Below, in pieces: positions 25,152 through 32,700 of a DNA stretch of 32,700 nt. The translations under genes and the position numbers were made by a program. The DNA comes from CAYGTK01 sp964352775 (lineage in GTDB: Bacteria; Bacteroidota; Bacteroidia; Chitinophagales; CAIOSU01). The notes under the pieces are model-generated. The model searched no databases and was not told where the DNA came from. It saw nothing but the letters and a program-made list of their open reading frames with translations. The DNA lies in NCBI GenBank assembly GCA_964352775.1, contig CAYGTK010000014.1, positions 1-32,700 of the forward strand, given 5' to 3'. Position 1 is the first letter of the stretch, and each line of letters opens with the position of its first letter.

Positions 25152-25874
25152 ATGGGTATAAAAGACACCTTAAAAAACTGGGCCAAGGCCCTTCCCATCG
25201 ACCTGACCAAAAATCAGAAGTACGACAGGCAAACCCTAAAGGTCATTAAAAAAGTACTTCGCCCCAACAGTAATACCGCTGATGTGGGATTATATAAAGC
25301 AGAGATATTGGAATTGCTCTTAGCAGCAGCTCCCAAGGGTCAACATTATGGCTTTGAGCCGATACCTCATTTATATCGAGCGCTACAGGGTAAGTACCCA
25401 GCCAACTGCCATTTGCATAATGTGGGCCTCAGCAATGTAGCGGAGGAGCGCACCTTCACCATGGTGAAAAGCAATTTGCCCTACAGTGGTTTTAAGCAAC
25501 GTGAGTTTGATCGCCCCAATGAAGAGACCGAAACCATTACCGTACAAACCGAACGGATGGATAATCTCATTCCAGCAGATATTAAGATCGACCTGATAAA
25601 AATAGATGTAGAGGGTGCTGAGCTAGAAGTACTGCAAGGTGCCGAGCGGGTAATTACGGAAAGCAAACCCATTATTGTTTTTGAGCATGGCCTAGGCGCA
25701 GCAAACGTTTACGGCACAACACCCGCCCAAGTATTTGACTTACTTAGTAGCTACGGCATGCAAGTAACTACAATGGAGAATTGGCTAAATAAAAAAGCCG
25801 CCTTTACTAAGGCGGCTTTTGAAGATCAGTTCCATCAAGGGACTAATTACTACTTTTTGGCTTTCGCCAAGTAG
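25152..25874 (+). CDS. FkbM family methyltransferase
   Basis: 240 residues of the class I SAM-dependent FkbM family, which often methylates sugars or secondary metabolites. Recognisable parts are the FEPIPHLYR segment at 69-77 and the acidic IKIDVEGAELEVLQGAE block at about 153-169, the family signature. Motif I reads ADVGLYKAEIL where relatives have a GxxxGE loop, so the second glycine of the SAM loop is lost; activity may be altered. A perfect terminator hairpin is encoded inside the last 30 codons (25793-25820). The gene stands alone and converges with the helicase gene. Confidence 0.85.
   Translation: MGIKDTLKNWAKALPIDLTKNQKYDRQTLKVIKKVLRPNSNTADVGLYKAEILELLLAAAPKGQHYGFEPIPHLYRALQGKYPANCHLHNVGLSNVAEERTFTMVKSNLPYSGFKQREFDRPNEETETITVQTERMDNLIPADIKIDLIKIDVEGAELEVLQGAERVITESKPIIVFEHGLGAANVYGTTPAQVFDLLSSYGMQVTTMENWLNKKAAFTKAAFEDQFHQGTNYYFLAFAK
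25793..25820. terminator. Bidirectional terminator hairpin inside the FkbM coding sequence
   Basis: AAAAGCCGCCTT-TACT-AAGGCGGCTTTT forms twelve perfect pairs with A-run and T-run ends, the form of a shared terminator between convergent genes. It lies 54 bases before the FkbM stop codon and encodes KAAFTKAAF in that protein. Confidence 0.8.
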
Positions 25875-25893
25875 CTCCCAAAATGTCTATTTA

Positions 25894-27174
25894 TTAGTTA
25901 GCTCCTACTAAGGTAAAAGCAGCACCAGTTTTACCGGCACGGCCGGTACGACCAATACGGTGGATGTAACTTTCCATATCAACTGGTAGTTCGTAGTTAA
26001 TCACTTGAGTAACGTCGTTTACGTCAATTCCACGAGATGCAACATCAGTAGCTACTAGCACTTTTATCTTACCTGTTTTGAATTTGCTCAAAGCACGTTG
26101 GCGATAGTTCTGCGATTTGTTACCATGTATCTCATCAGATGCAATACCTGATTGATTCAATTTCTTAGTGATCTTTTCAACCCAACGCTTAGTTTCGGCA
26201 AATACCAATACACGGTCGAAACCTTCACGATTTAGCATTTCAATTAGTACATCAAATTTCTCTTTTCCACGAGGGATGCGTACAATGTCTTGATCAATAT
26301 GCTCTGCAGAAGAAGTACCTGATGATACTTTAACTTCCATAGGGTTCTTTAACAAGCTATCGATAGCTGCGCGTTGCTTACCATTTTCAGTGGCAGAGAA
26401 AAGAATGGTTTGCTTACGGTTTACCAAGTCATCGCTAATGCGATTCACATCACCCACAAAACCCATGTCCAACATGCGGTCAAACTCATCTAATACTAGA
26501 GTAGTAAATGTTTTCAAGCGAAGTGCACCTCTATCTAACATATCCATAACACGACCAGGAGTACCGATGATGATATGGTGATGACGACGTAGTTCGTGAA
26601 TGTCGCGGCTTACACTAGTACCACCTATTAAGGTGTGGCTGTATAGTTTAAGTCCTTTAGTTAAACTCTTAAATTCTGTTTCTACCTGTAAAGCAAGCTC
26701 ACGTGTAGGTACAAGTATTAGGCAGTGATCGTTATCATTAAATATCAAACGATCAATGATAGGAATAAGGAAAGCACCTGTTTTACCAGATCCTGTTTCG
26801 GCAATACCTTTTAGGTCGTTACCTTCCATCAAGCTTTCCAAAGTAAGATCTTGAATTTCCGTTGGGTATTTAAACCCTTTATTCTCAATACGTTGCTTTA
26901 ATCTGTGATCAAGCGGCATTTCGTTGAATGTACGTGAGGGTTCGTAGTTACGTGTTTCTTTTGGCTTAGCCGTTTGTATTAAGCTGTTCGGGTCAAGTTC
27001 GCTTACTTTACGACCACCGCCGCCACGACCACCTCGGCCACGACCGCCGCCGCTATTGCCGCCACCGCCATTGCCGTTGCGTTTGAAGCCACCGCCGCCA
27101 CCGCGACGATCGCTTGAAGAAAAAGAAGAAGATGCGCTAGGGCGACTTTTACGTTTAAATGAAGTATTACTCAT
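25894..27174 (-). CDS. DEAD-box-type ATP-dependent RNA helicase
   Basis: 426 residues. The N terminus (1-60) is a serine and glycine/arginine-rich low-complexity tail. The Q motif region is at 83-108, Walker A AETGSGKT at 125-132, PTREL at 156-160, motif II DEFD at 229-232, SAT at 260-262, and motif VI HRIGRTGR at 405-412. Such helicases unwind short RNA duplexes in ribosome assembly or RNA decay, often under cold stress. Motif II reads DEFD rather than DEAD. An RGG tail is usual at the C terminus but sits at the N terminus here. A perfect -7 box TATCTTTG lies about 260 bases upstream, implying a long leader with two hairpins. Confidence 0.92.
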   Translation of the reverse strand: MSNTSFKRKSRPSASSSFSSSDRRGGGGGFKRNGNGGGGNSGGGRGRGGRGGGGRKVSELDPNSLIQTAKPKETRNYEPSRTFNEMPLDHRLKQRIENKGFKYPTEIQDLTLESLMEGNDLKGIAETGSGKTGAFLIPIIDRLIFNDNDHCLILVPTRELALQVETEFKSLTKGLKLYSHTLIGGTSVSRDIHELRRHHHIIIGTPGRVMDMLDRGALRLKTFTTLVLDEFDRMLDMGFVGDVNRISDDLVNRKQTILFSATENGKQRAAIDSLLKNPMEVKVSSGTSSAEHIDQDIVRIPRGKEKFDVLIEMLNREGFDRVLVFAETKRWVEKITKKLNQSGIASDEIHGNKSQNYRQRALSKFKTGKIKVLVATDVASRGIDVNDVTQVINYELPVDMESYIHRIGRTGRAGKTGAAFTLVGAN

Positions 27175-27287
27175 TGTCTGTATTTATATCAGCACAAACC
27201 GTATATACGAATGTACCAATGGTGTTTCTGAAAATTATTAAAATGTAATTGGAGATATGAAAGGGTTATTACAGTCCTTTTTTGACG

Positions 27288-27333
27288 GGTTAACTAATGG
27301 CAAAGCTCTTTGTCAAGCTTTGTGTAGTTAACC
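27288..27333 (-). promoter_or_regulatory. Leader hairpin 2 of the helicase gene
   Basis: GGTTAACTA pairs with TAGTTAACC, and inside it CAAAGCT pairs with AGCTTTG: two stems of nine and seven pairs joined by small internal loops. It lies 114-159 bases before the helicase start. Confidence 0.6.
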
Positions 27334-27366
27334 AAGGAAAACTGCAGGCCGCTTGGGGGCATTAAT

Positions 27367-27418
27367 GGTAATACGTTTTTGCGGGTGCTTTGTGTTCTTT
27401 ATCCGCAAGCGTACTACC
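27367..27418 (-). promoter_or_regulatory. Leader hairpin 1 of the helicase gene
   Basis: GGTAATACG pairs with CGTACTACC (eight Watson-Crick pairs plus one mismatch or wobble depending on strand), and TTGCGG pairs with CCGCAA inside it. It would form directly at the 5' end of the leader. Confidence 0.5.
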
Positions 27419-27432
27419 GCCCAATTCGGGTG

Positions 27433-27440
27433 CAAAGATA
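27433..27440 (-). promoter_or_regulatory. Perfect -7 promoter box for the helicase gene
   Basis: TATCTTTG on the minus strand is an exact match to TAnnTTTG. The -33 region 20 bases upstream is weak. Transcription from here gives a leader of about 250 bases. Confidence 0.5.
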
Positions 27441-27596
27441 AACTTAATAATTGGTAAATGCTATTTTATTGTTGAAAACATGTTGATATGGTTTTAATAA
27501 GATGCTGTAACCCCATATTCTATTGCTTTAGTGATAAACTAAATTTAGGATTGTTGTTTTAAATAATGAAAGCGGCCGATAAATAATAAGGTTATA

Positions 27597-28034
27597 GTGA
27601 AAGAACGGACTTACATAAGAGATGGCAGAGCGCCTATACCTAAAAATGAGATCACCTCAAAAGTGATGAGCGCTATTAAAGACCGCAACACCAAGCCAGA
27701 GGTTAACTTACGCCAAGCTCTTCGTGAAGCTGGACTAGCTGGCTACCGATTACATTGGAAGAAAGTACCTGGCCGACCAGATATAGCCTATGTAGGGAAG
27801 AAGCTAGCCATATTTGTAAATGGCTGCTATTGGCACCGATGCCCGTATTGCCAGCCATCTTTTCCGAAGTCGAACGTGGAATTTTGGACTAAAAAACTCA
27901 ACCGAAACCAAGAACGTGATAAAGACAAACTAGCCAAGCTAGAAGAACTAGGCTGGCGGGCACTCACTATTTGGGAATGTGAGATCAAGAAGGATGTAGG
28001 TAAGGCCATCGGTAAAGTGAAGCTACTATTATAG
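27597..28034 (+). CDS. vsr: Very short patch repair endonuclease
   Basis: 145 residues. Vsr nicks next to T-G mismatches that arise when 5-methylcytosine deaminates. Key parts: MSAIKDRNTKPE near the N terminus, the catalytic D62 in PGRPD, the HGCFW-like block N-G76-C77-Y-W79-H80, zinc ligands C82 and C85, and LGWRALTIWECE at 118-129. The start is GTG at 27597. Vsr genes usually sit beside a cytosine-5 DNA methyltransferase; none is in the window, and the hsdM enzyme here is an adenine methylase type. So this is a solitary vsr. Confidence 0.92.
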   Translation: MKERTYIRDGRAPIPKNEITSKVMSAIKDRNTKPEVNLRQALREAGLAGYRLHWKKVPGRPDIAYVGKKLAIFVNGCYWHRCPYCQPSFPKSNVEFWTKKLNRNQERDKDKLAKLEELGWRALTIWECEIKKDVGKAIGKVKLLL

Positions 28035-28104
28035 TCTATAATTCTGTCACCCTCTTCTATCTCCCCAAAATTCCCGAATTTCGGGCTGCACTAATTAACA
28101 TACC

Positions 28105-29424
28105 ATGAGCGATTATTTGGCCAAAGGCACCTTTGCCCGTAAAGTAGTAGACACCCTAGGCTTACCTCTACCCACTCCTGAAACCTTAAATCGTAGCCAA
28201 GCGGCTTATGCTGAAAAGCCGTTGGAAGGAAGAACCGCAATTGCCCAGATAAGTGATGACATGGCAGCCAAGCTGAAAGAAGCGGGCTTAAGTATTTCTT
28301 TAGGTGATGACAAAGTAAATGGCTTGATATTAGATGGTACAGCGTATCGTACGGTAGATGATCTAGTGGGGGCTTATTCCTTCTTCAATACTAATTTGAG
28401 AAAGCTAAAACGTAACGGACGAATAGTAGTGATAGCTGGAAATGCTGAAACCGTTGAAGGAAAGGCCATCCAACGAGCTTTAGATGGTATAGTACGTTCT
28501 ATTGCTAAAGAGATAGGCCGAAAAGGGTCAACTGCTAATATGCTGGTTTGGACGGGTAAGGATGATGCGATAAAAGCACAACAACTTCTACTTTCAGCTA
28601 TCTATTTATTAAGTGATCACTCTGCTTATGTAGATGCTCAACCGCTTACTGTCGGTGATGCAATTTCTGTTCCTACAGATGGATTCAAAAAGTCTTTAGA
28701 AGGAAAAGTAGCTTTAGTAACTGGTGCTGCACGTGGTATAGGTGCGGCAATAGCTTATACTCTAGCCCGCGAAGGTGCAAAGGTGATGGTAGTTGACATG
28801 CCTCAAGAAGAAAAACATGGAAGTAAAGTAGCTGCCGACTGCAATGGTAGCTTCATGGCCTTGGACGTTACAGCAAGCGATGCTCCAGAGAAACTAAGAT
28901 CCTGGTTAGAACAAGAGGCTGGGGCAGTGGATATGCTTATTCACAACGCGGGTATCACAAGAGATAAGACACTGTCGAAAATGGATAAGAAGTACTGGGA
29001 TATGGTACTGGCTGTAAACTTTCAGGCCATCCTCAATATCAATAAAGAACTAGTGCCGAATACTTTGAAAGAAGGTGGAACGATAATAGGGATGTCTTCC
29101 ATTTCTGGATTGTCGGGTAATTTTGGCCAATCCAATTATGCGGCTACTAAGGCGGCCTTAATAGGCTATGCCGAAGCCTACGCTCCAGAATTGAGTGCTA
29201 GAAATATAAGTATCAATGCCATTGCACCAGGTTTTATTGAAACTAAAATGACGGAAACTATGCCCTTTTTTACTAAAGAAGGTGGTCGTAGATTGAATAA
29301 CCTTGCTCAAGCTGGTTACCCAGAAGATATTGCCGAAATGACAGCCTTCTTATGTATGCCTGGTGCCAAAGGAATAACAGGGCAAACTCTTCGAGTGTGC
29401 GGCGGCAGCATGATAGGTGCATAG
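28105..29424 (+). CDS. 3-oxoacyl-ACP reductase, long (high-molecular-weight FabG) form
   Basis: 439 residues. The C-terminal half is a complete SDR: cofactor motif TGAARGIG at 206-213, HNAG ending at 283, catalytic S332, Y345 and K349 (YAATK), and a PG turn after INAIAPGF. The N-terminal 195 residues are a degenerate Rossmann-like domain lacking the glycine motif, as in the long FabG proteins (FabG4 type). It reduces 3-oxoacyl-ACP or -CoA with NADH or NADPH in lipid metabolism. It stands alone with the small membrane protein 27 bases downstream. Confidence 0.88.
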   Translation: MSDYLAKGTFARKVVDTLGLPLPTPETLNRSQAAYAEKPLEGRTAIAQISDDMAAKLKEAGLSISLGDDKVNGLILDGTAYRTVDDLVGAYSFFNTNLRKLKRNGRIVVIAGNAETVEGKAIQRALDGIVRSIAKEIGRKGSTANMLVWTGKDDAIKAQQLLLSAIYLLSDHSAYVDAQPLTVGDAISVPTDGFKKSLEGKVALVTGAARGIGAAIAYTLAREGAKVMVVDMPQEEKHGSKVAADCNGSFMALDVTASDAPEKLRSWLEQEAGAVDMLIHNAGITRDKTLSKMDKKYWDMVLAVNFQAILNINKELVPNTLKEGGTIIGMSSISGLSGNFGQSNYAATKAALIGYAEAYAPELSARNISINAIAPGFIETKMTETMPFFTKEGGRRLNNLAQAGYPEDIAEMTAFLCMPGAKGITGQTLRVCGGSMIGA

Positions 29425-29451
29425 AATTTTCAGATAAACTATATTTACTCC

Positions 29452-29796
29452 ATGTCAAACCTAGGTGAAGCTTATTTAAAAACCTTGTTCAATGTAATTC
29501 GTTGGGCGGGAATAGCCTTTTTATTTTTCTGTTCATTTGGAGCCATTTTTGTAGAGAATGCTTATTTGGGAGGTGTTTTTCTTTTTCTTGCGGGCATGCT
29601 TGCCCTACCCGTTTGGTTCAAAAACGAAATGACCATACCTATGCGGGTGGTGAGAACTGTTATAGTCGTGTTTCTATTCTGTTTAGGTATGTTCTTTGTG
29701 CCTAGTGTAAAGAATAGCTACCTTCCTGCCGATCAAGAGATGATCGAGTCGAACGAAGAAGAACGATCTAGACCTGATAGGCCTACAGGTTTGTAA
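29452..29796 (+). CDS. Small membrane protein
   Basis: 114 residues with about three membrane helices (near 14-32, 38-55, 66-84) and an acidic, arginine-rich C-terminal tail of about 25 residues, probably cytoplasmic. I do not recognise it. It starts 27 bases after the long-form fabG stop, so co-transcription is possible. Confidence 0.6.
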   Translation: MSNLGEAYLKTLFNVIRWAGIAFLFFCSFGAIFVENAYLGGVFLFLAGMLALPVWFKNEMTIPMRVVRTVIVVFLFCLGMFFVPSVKNSYLPADQEMIESNEEERSRPDRPTGL

Positions 29797-30019
29797 TAAG
29801 TATTTGACGATCTAGTACTTTTCGTGGACTGAAATTGAGCTTTGAGCGGCGATTTTGCTCCCAGGCTCTTCTTTACAAAAGAAGCCCTTAGTTTGCTTTT
29901 GTTACATTCGCATAGTGCGATGTCCAAGCACGGCATATGCCAAAATCAACTCTGGGTGAACAGTTATCGATAGTATAAAAGCGCAAATAGAGACGTTAAA
30001 GAAGAGTATCCACCCTTGG

Positions 30020-30805
30020 GTGTTCTTCAGTTCTGCAAGCATAATTATTTTGTTTGTGTTAATTACGGTGCTCAATCAAGAGTCTGCAAAAGGAATTTTT
30101 GAAGAAGCTCAGGGCTTTATATCTGATAAGTTTGGCTGGTTTTATGTGTTGGCGGTTAACATCATCTTGGGCTTTATTATTTACTTAGGCTTTAGTCGTT
30201 TCAATGCTATTCGTATTGGTGGAAATGAGGCTAAGCCAGAGTTTTCCAATTTTGCTTGGTTGAGTATGTTGTTCAATGCGGGTATTGGTTTGGTACTTAT
30301 GTTCTATAGTGTTGCTGAACCCATACTCCACTTTTCAAACCCACCATATGGCGAGGCAGGTACTTTAGGGGCTGCCAAGCAAGCCATGAACATTACTTAC
30401 CTGCATTGGGGCTTACATGGCTGGGCGGTATATGCTTTAATGGGTTTAGCTATTGCCTTTTTTACTTACAACAAAGGTTTGCCATTAGGCATCCGTTGGA
30501 TACTGTATCCCCTATTTGGCGAACGATTGAGAGGCCCGCTGGGAAATGTAATTGATGTAATGGCGGTAGTGTCAACCATGTTTGGTTTAGCTACCACTTT
30601 GGGTTTGGGTATCGCCAACATTAATACAGGTATGAACTACTTGTTCGGTTTAGCCGAAAGTGCCACGGTACAAGTTGTATTAATTGCAATAATCACCTTT
30701 TTTGCGACCTTGTCGGTTGTTTCTGGCTTGCATAAAGGTATACAAGCGCTTAGTAAAGTAGCTTCTATCAAAACTATTCCGCCACGTCGCCCGAGCTACA
30801 GCTAG
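30020..30805 (+). pseudogene. BCCT-type betaine/choline transporter, C-terminally truncated
   Basis: 261 residues with about six membrane helices. The order of motifs is that of BCCT transporters: FNAGIGLVLMFYSVAEPILH, then YLHWGLHGWAVY, then KGLPLGIRWILYPL, and TMFGLATTLGLG. Intact family members have about 500 or more residues and twelve helices; here the protein stops after VVSGLHKGIQALSK and a short unrelated tail. The substrate-site helices of the second half are missing, so it should not work. The GTG at 30020 is the first usable start, yet similarity reads further upstream (KKSIHPWVFF) with no start codon before the stop at 29957. The 3' end runs into the secreted-protein fragment. Confidence 0.8.
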
Positions 30806-31434
30806 ATAGCATTAAGGCCGATATAGTAGCTACTGAAGGTTTCGGTATGGATAGTGTCGAACATGCTCAGCTAAAGGCTCGTGTTGAAGCGGTAAATCCT
30901 ACCAATACCATAGAAACCAATCTTAAAGATATGGCCTTAAACAAGCTTGAAATAAGTCAACGCGGCTTGACCAGCGAATTGTGGAATATAGTGAACAACA
31001 TAGCCACGCAGTGTTGGTTTGAGGCGGGACCAGCGGTGTACGAGGCCAGGGCCATATTAACGGCCGATAGCCTTCAGCTATATGGCCATAACTGGGAGGC
31101 GGGCTGCACCACGGCCAAAAAGTGGGCCGGTAATGCTAGCAATGAACCAAAAGAAATACCGATAGCAATTGTGGACGAGCCATTGGCCGATTACCGCCTA
31201 ATACCCAACCTAATTAACGGAAGCATGGATGCCAATATTTATTTAGGCATAGAAGAAGTGGGTACGGTGTTATTATACAACCTAGCCGGCGGTGTAGAAG
31301 GCAAATATGCAATAAAAGAGGGCCTTAACACTATTCCACTGCGCAAACTTAATCTGGCCAACGGCATGTATATCTACAAAGTGTGGGTAAACAATGAATT
31401 GGTGCGAACGGACAAGCTGATTAAAATTCAATAA
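30757..31434 (+). pseudogene. C-terminal fragment of a secreted protein with T9SS sorting domain
   Basis: The frame opens at 30757 after two stops and overlaps the end of the truncated transporter in another frame; the first ATG is at 30847. The first part (IATQCWFEAGPAVYEARAI and an aspartate/cysteine segment) matches the spacer that often precedes the sorting domain in large exported proteins of Bacteroidota. The last 85 residues are a type A type IX sorting domain with NLANGMYIYKV near the end. It has no signal peptide or catalytic domain, so it is the tail of a longer gene whose front was lost at the junction near 30755. Confidence 0.75.
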
Positions 31435-31459
31435 CATTAATTCTGTTGTCTTTATGAAG

Positions 31460-31486
31460 AGCCATGCTACCTAGCATGGCTTTTCT
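31460..31486 (+). terminator. Intrinsic terminator after the T9SS fragment
   Basis: AGCCATGCTA-CC-TAGCATGGCT forms up to ten pairs and is followed by TTTCT. It lies 26 bases after the stop codon and 14 bases before the next start codon. Confidence 0.8.
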
Positions 31487-31499
31487 ATATCTTAGTAGT

Positions 31500-32700
31500 A
31501 TGAAATGGGTAGTTGCCTTATCACTTTTTCCAATGCTTTGTTTTTCACAAGCCAAGCACGATGCCAATTGGGTTTTTGGGGGGAATGTTGGCATTAGCTT
31601 TATCGACACCTCAAACATAAATACCATACCAGTACTCACGGTTGGTGGTGAAGGAGCGTTAAGCTTTTCCGATCACTCAGGAAATTTAATTTTCTACGTT
31701 AACTATAACAACGGAACTAACAATGGAGTTAGCTTATTAAACACTAATAATCAAGTATTAATCAATGGCGATTCTATTGAGTTTTCCGAAACTGCAAATA
31801 TGGGTGGCATAGTTATTCCGAATATCTATGACTCAACTTTGATTATTTTACACCTACAGGTTATAAGAGACACTCCCGCTTGCTTCTCTAACGCATGTTG
31901 GTATCTACTTCAAACTAAACTGAAAAACAATCAAGTTCTTGAAAAGAATATTGAACTGCAAGTCTCTGGAATAGAGGAGAAAATTTCTGCGATTAGACAT
32001 GCCAATGGAAAAGACTGGTGGTTTTATATCCAAAAAACTGCAGAAGTTGGTCCGAATCAATGTCAAAATATATTTTTTCGTTTTTTACTGAATAGACATG
32101 GATTAAATGGTCCATATGTTCAGCAAATAGGAACTCCAATATGCGACTACTCTGGGATTTCTGGTTCTATGGTTTTTTCTAATGATGGAAACAGAATGGC
32201 AAATTTACTTTTTGCATCTAATCAGGTCGACCTCTTTTATATTGATAGATGTTCTGGTGAGTTGATGTATAACCAAACAATTTCGAACTTAGGCGGAGGT
32301 AAACCATATGATGCTGCTTTCAGTCCTAACAGTCAGTTTTTGTATGTTTCAACATTTACCTCTAATGGAGGTTCGGAAGGTCGTATTCTACAATATGACG
32401 TAGAACAGCCTAATGTTTCGACTTCAAGAACGATTTTGGCATATTACCCACTTTTAGGCATAAATGGTATGGAACTAGCACCGGATGATAAAATTTATAT
32501 ATCAATAGAAGGGGATAACGGAGCCCTTTCCACAATTAACCAACCCAATTTACCTGGCTTAGCTTGCGATTTTCAGTTTTCCTCGTTTCCATTAGATAAC
32601 GGGACCAGTTCACTAGGTGGCGGCCTACCTCATTTCCCCAACTACAACCTAGGCCCTTTAAGTATCTACAAGGCCGATGCTGGGCGCGATACCGTGTTCG
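31500..32700 (+). CDS. Secreted beta-propeller-like protein, 3'-partial
   Basis: The ATG at 31500 opens a frame with no stop up to the window end, at least 400 residues. A signal peptide (about 1-18, ending in CFSQ) is followed by repeated strands of WD40/PQQ-like type: WVFGGNVGISF, GISGSMVFSNDGNRMA, DAAFSPNSQFLYVST, GMELAPDDKIYIS and HFPNYNLGPL. Proteins of this build are common in Bacteroidota and usually end in further repeats and a type IX sorting domain, which would lie outside. The ligand or role is unknown. It follows the terminator closely, so its promoter must overlap the hairpin or transcription must read through. Confidence 0.8.
   Translation, partial: MKWVVALSLFPMLCFSQAKHDANWVFGGNVGISFIDTSNINTIPVLTVGGEGALSFSDHSGNLIFYVNYNNGTNNGVSLLNTNNQVLINGDSIEFSETANMGGIVIPNIYDSTLIILHLQVIRDTPACFSNACWYLLQTKLKNNQVLEKNIELQVSGIEEKISAIRHANGKDWWFYIQKTAEVGPNQCQNIFFRFLLNRHGLNGPYVQQIGTPICDYSGISGSMVFSNDGNRMANLLFASNQVDLFYIDRCSGELMYNQTISNLGGGKPYDAAFSPNSQFLYVSTFTSNGGSEGRILQYDVEQPNVSTSRTILAYYPLLGINGMELAPDDKIYISIEGDNGALSTINQPNLPGLACDFQFSSFPLDNGTSSLGGGLPHFPNYNLGPLSIYKADAGRDTVF

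Noticed and set aside
28073..28085. CCCGAA-T-TTCGGG palindrome after vsr
   Set aside because: The loop is a single base and there is no T-run, so it is a poor terminator; too short to argue for an operator.
29871..29893. Hairpin CTTCTTT/AAAGAAG before the transporter fragment
   Set aside because: The outer GGC/GCC pairs are offset by mismatches and the T-rich tail is broken, so terminator function is doubtful.
1..32700. tRNA or rRNA genes
   Set aside because: No cloverleaf-like segments or conserved rRNA stretches were recognised by eye on either strand.

Overview
The window looks like a chromosomal stretch from a member of the Bacteroidota, probably an aerobic, possibly marine, Flavobacteriales- or Cytophagales-like organism. 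The evidence is two C-terminal type IX secretion sorting domains, a thrombospondin type 3 repeat protein with a likely outer-membrane barrel, promoter -7 boxes of the TAnnTTTG type, few Shine-Dalgarno sites, and family variants I associate with this phylum. The sequence is a draft: it holds a 10-N gap whose flanks overlap, two genes broken at A-homopolymers, and a chimeric junction.

Layout. 1-2280: an unrecognised gene, probably cut by the window edge, overlapping a TSP3-repeat barrel protein. 2281-2627: a gap with a nested inverted repeat. 2628-8742: a tightly packed four-gene defence locus: a type I DNA methyltransferase (hsdM), a specificity subunit (hsdS) broken at an A7 run and carrying an HNH-like domain at its C terminus, an ABC/OLD-type ATPase, and a zinc-type HNH nuclease. 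No hsdR is present in the window; the ATPase/HNH pair resembles Septu PtuA/PtuB. This locus is the most interesting system here. 9040-10694: a Crp/Fnr regulator convergent with an alkane monooxygenase (alkB), with a perfect TTGA-N6-TCAA palindrome upstream of alkB. 10798-13920: a secreted family 31 glycosidase. 14109-15679: a 2'-5' RNA ligase-like protein and an ATP-grasp ligase whose leader holds a short ORF and a strong terminator. 15940-20176: an extracytoplasmic-function (ECF)-like sigma factor followed by a run of small membrane proteins and a short-chain dehydrogenase (SDR). 20299-22212: acetyl-CoA synthetase, whose upstream region shares a 40-bp element with the sigma factor gene.

22213-23759 is repeat-rich and nearly gene-free: a 238-bp-spaced direct repeat, many CAGTC-N3-GACTG hairpins, a possible IS remnant and one small coiled-coil protein. 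23760-29796 holds a thioredoxin-like protein, a small anchored protein, a TIGR03643-like protein, an FkbM methyltransferase with a terminator hairpin inside its coding sequence, a DEAD-box-type helicase with a structured leader, a solitary Vsr endonuclease, a long-form FabG and a small membrane protein. 30020-31434 is a betaine/choline-type transporter (BCCT family) that stops half way and runs into the tail of a secreted protein. 31500 to the window end is an open-ended secreted beta-propeller-like protein.

Links between genes. The defence genes overlap start-to-stop and are probably one transcript. The Crp/Fnr regulator probably controls alkB. The shared 40-bp element suggests that the sigma factor gene and acs are co-regulated. 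The genes at 17000-19563 are spaced by 4-11 bases and look like one operon.
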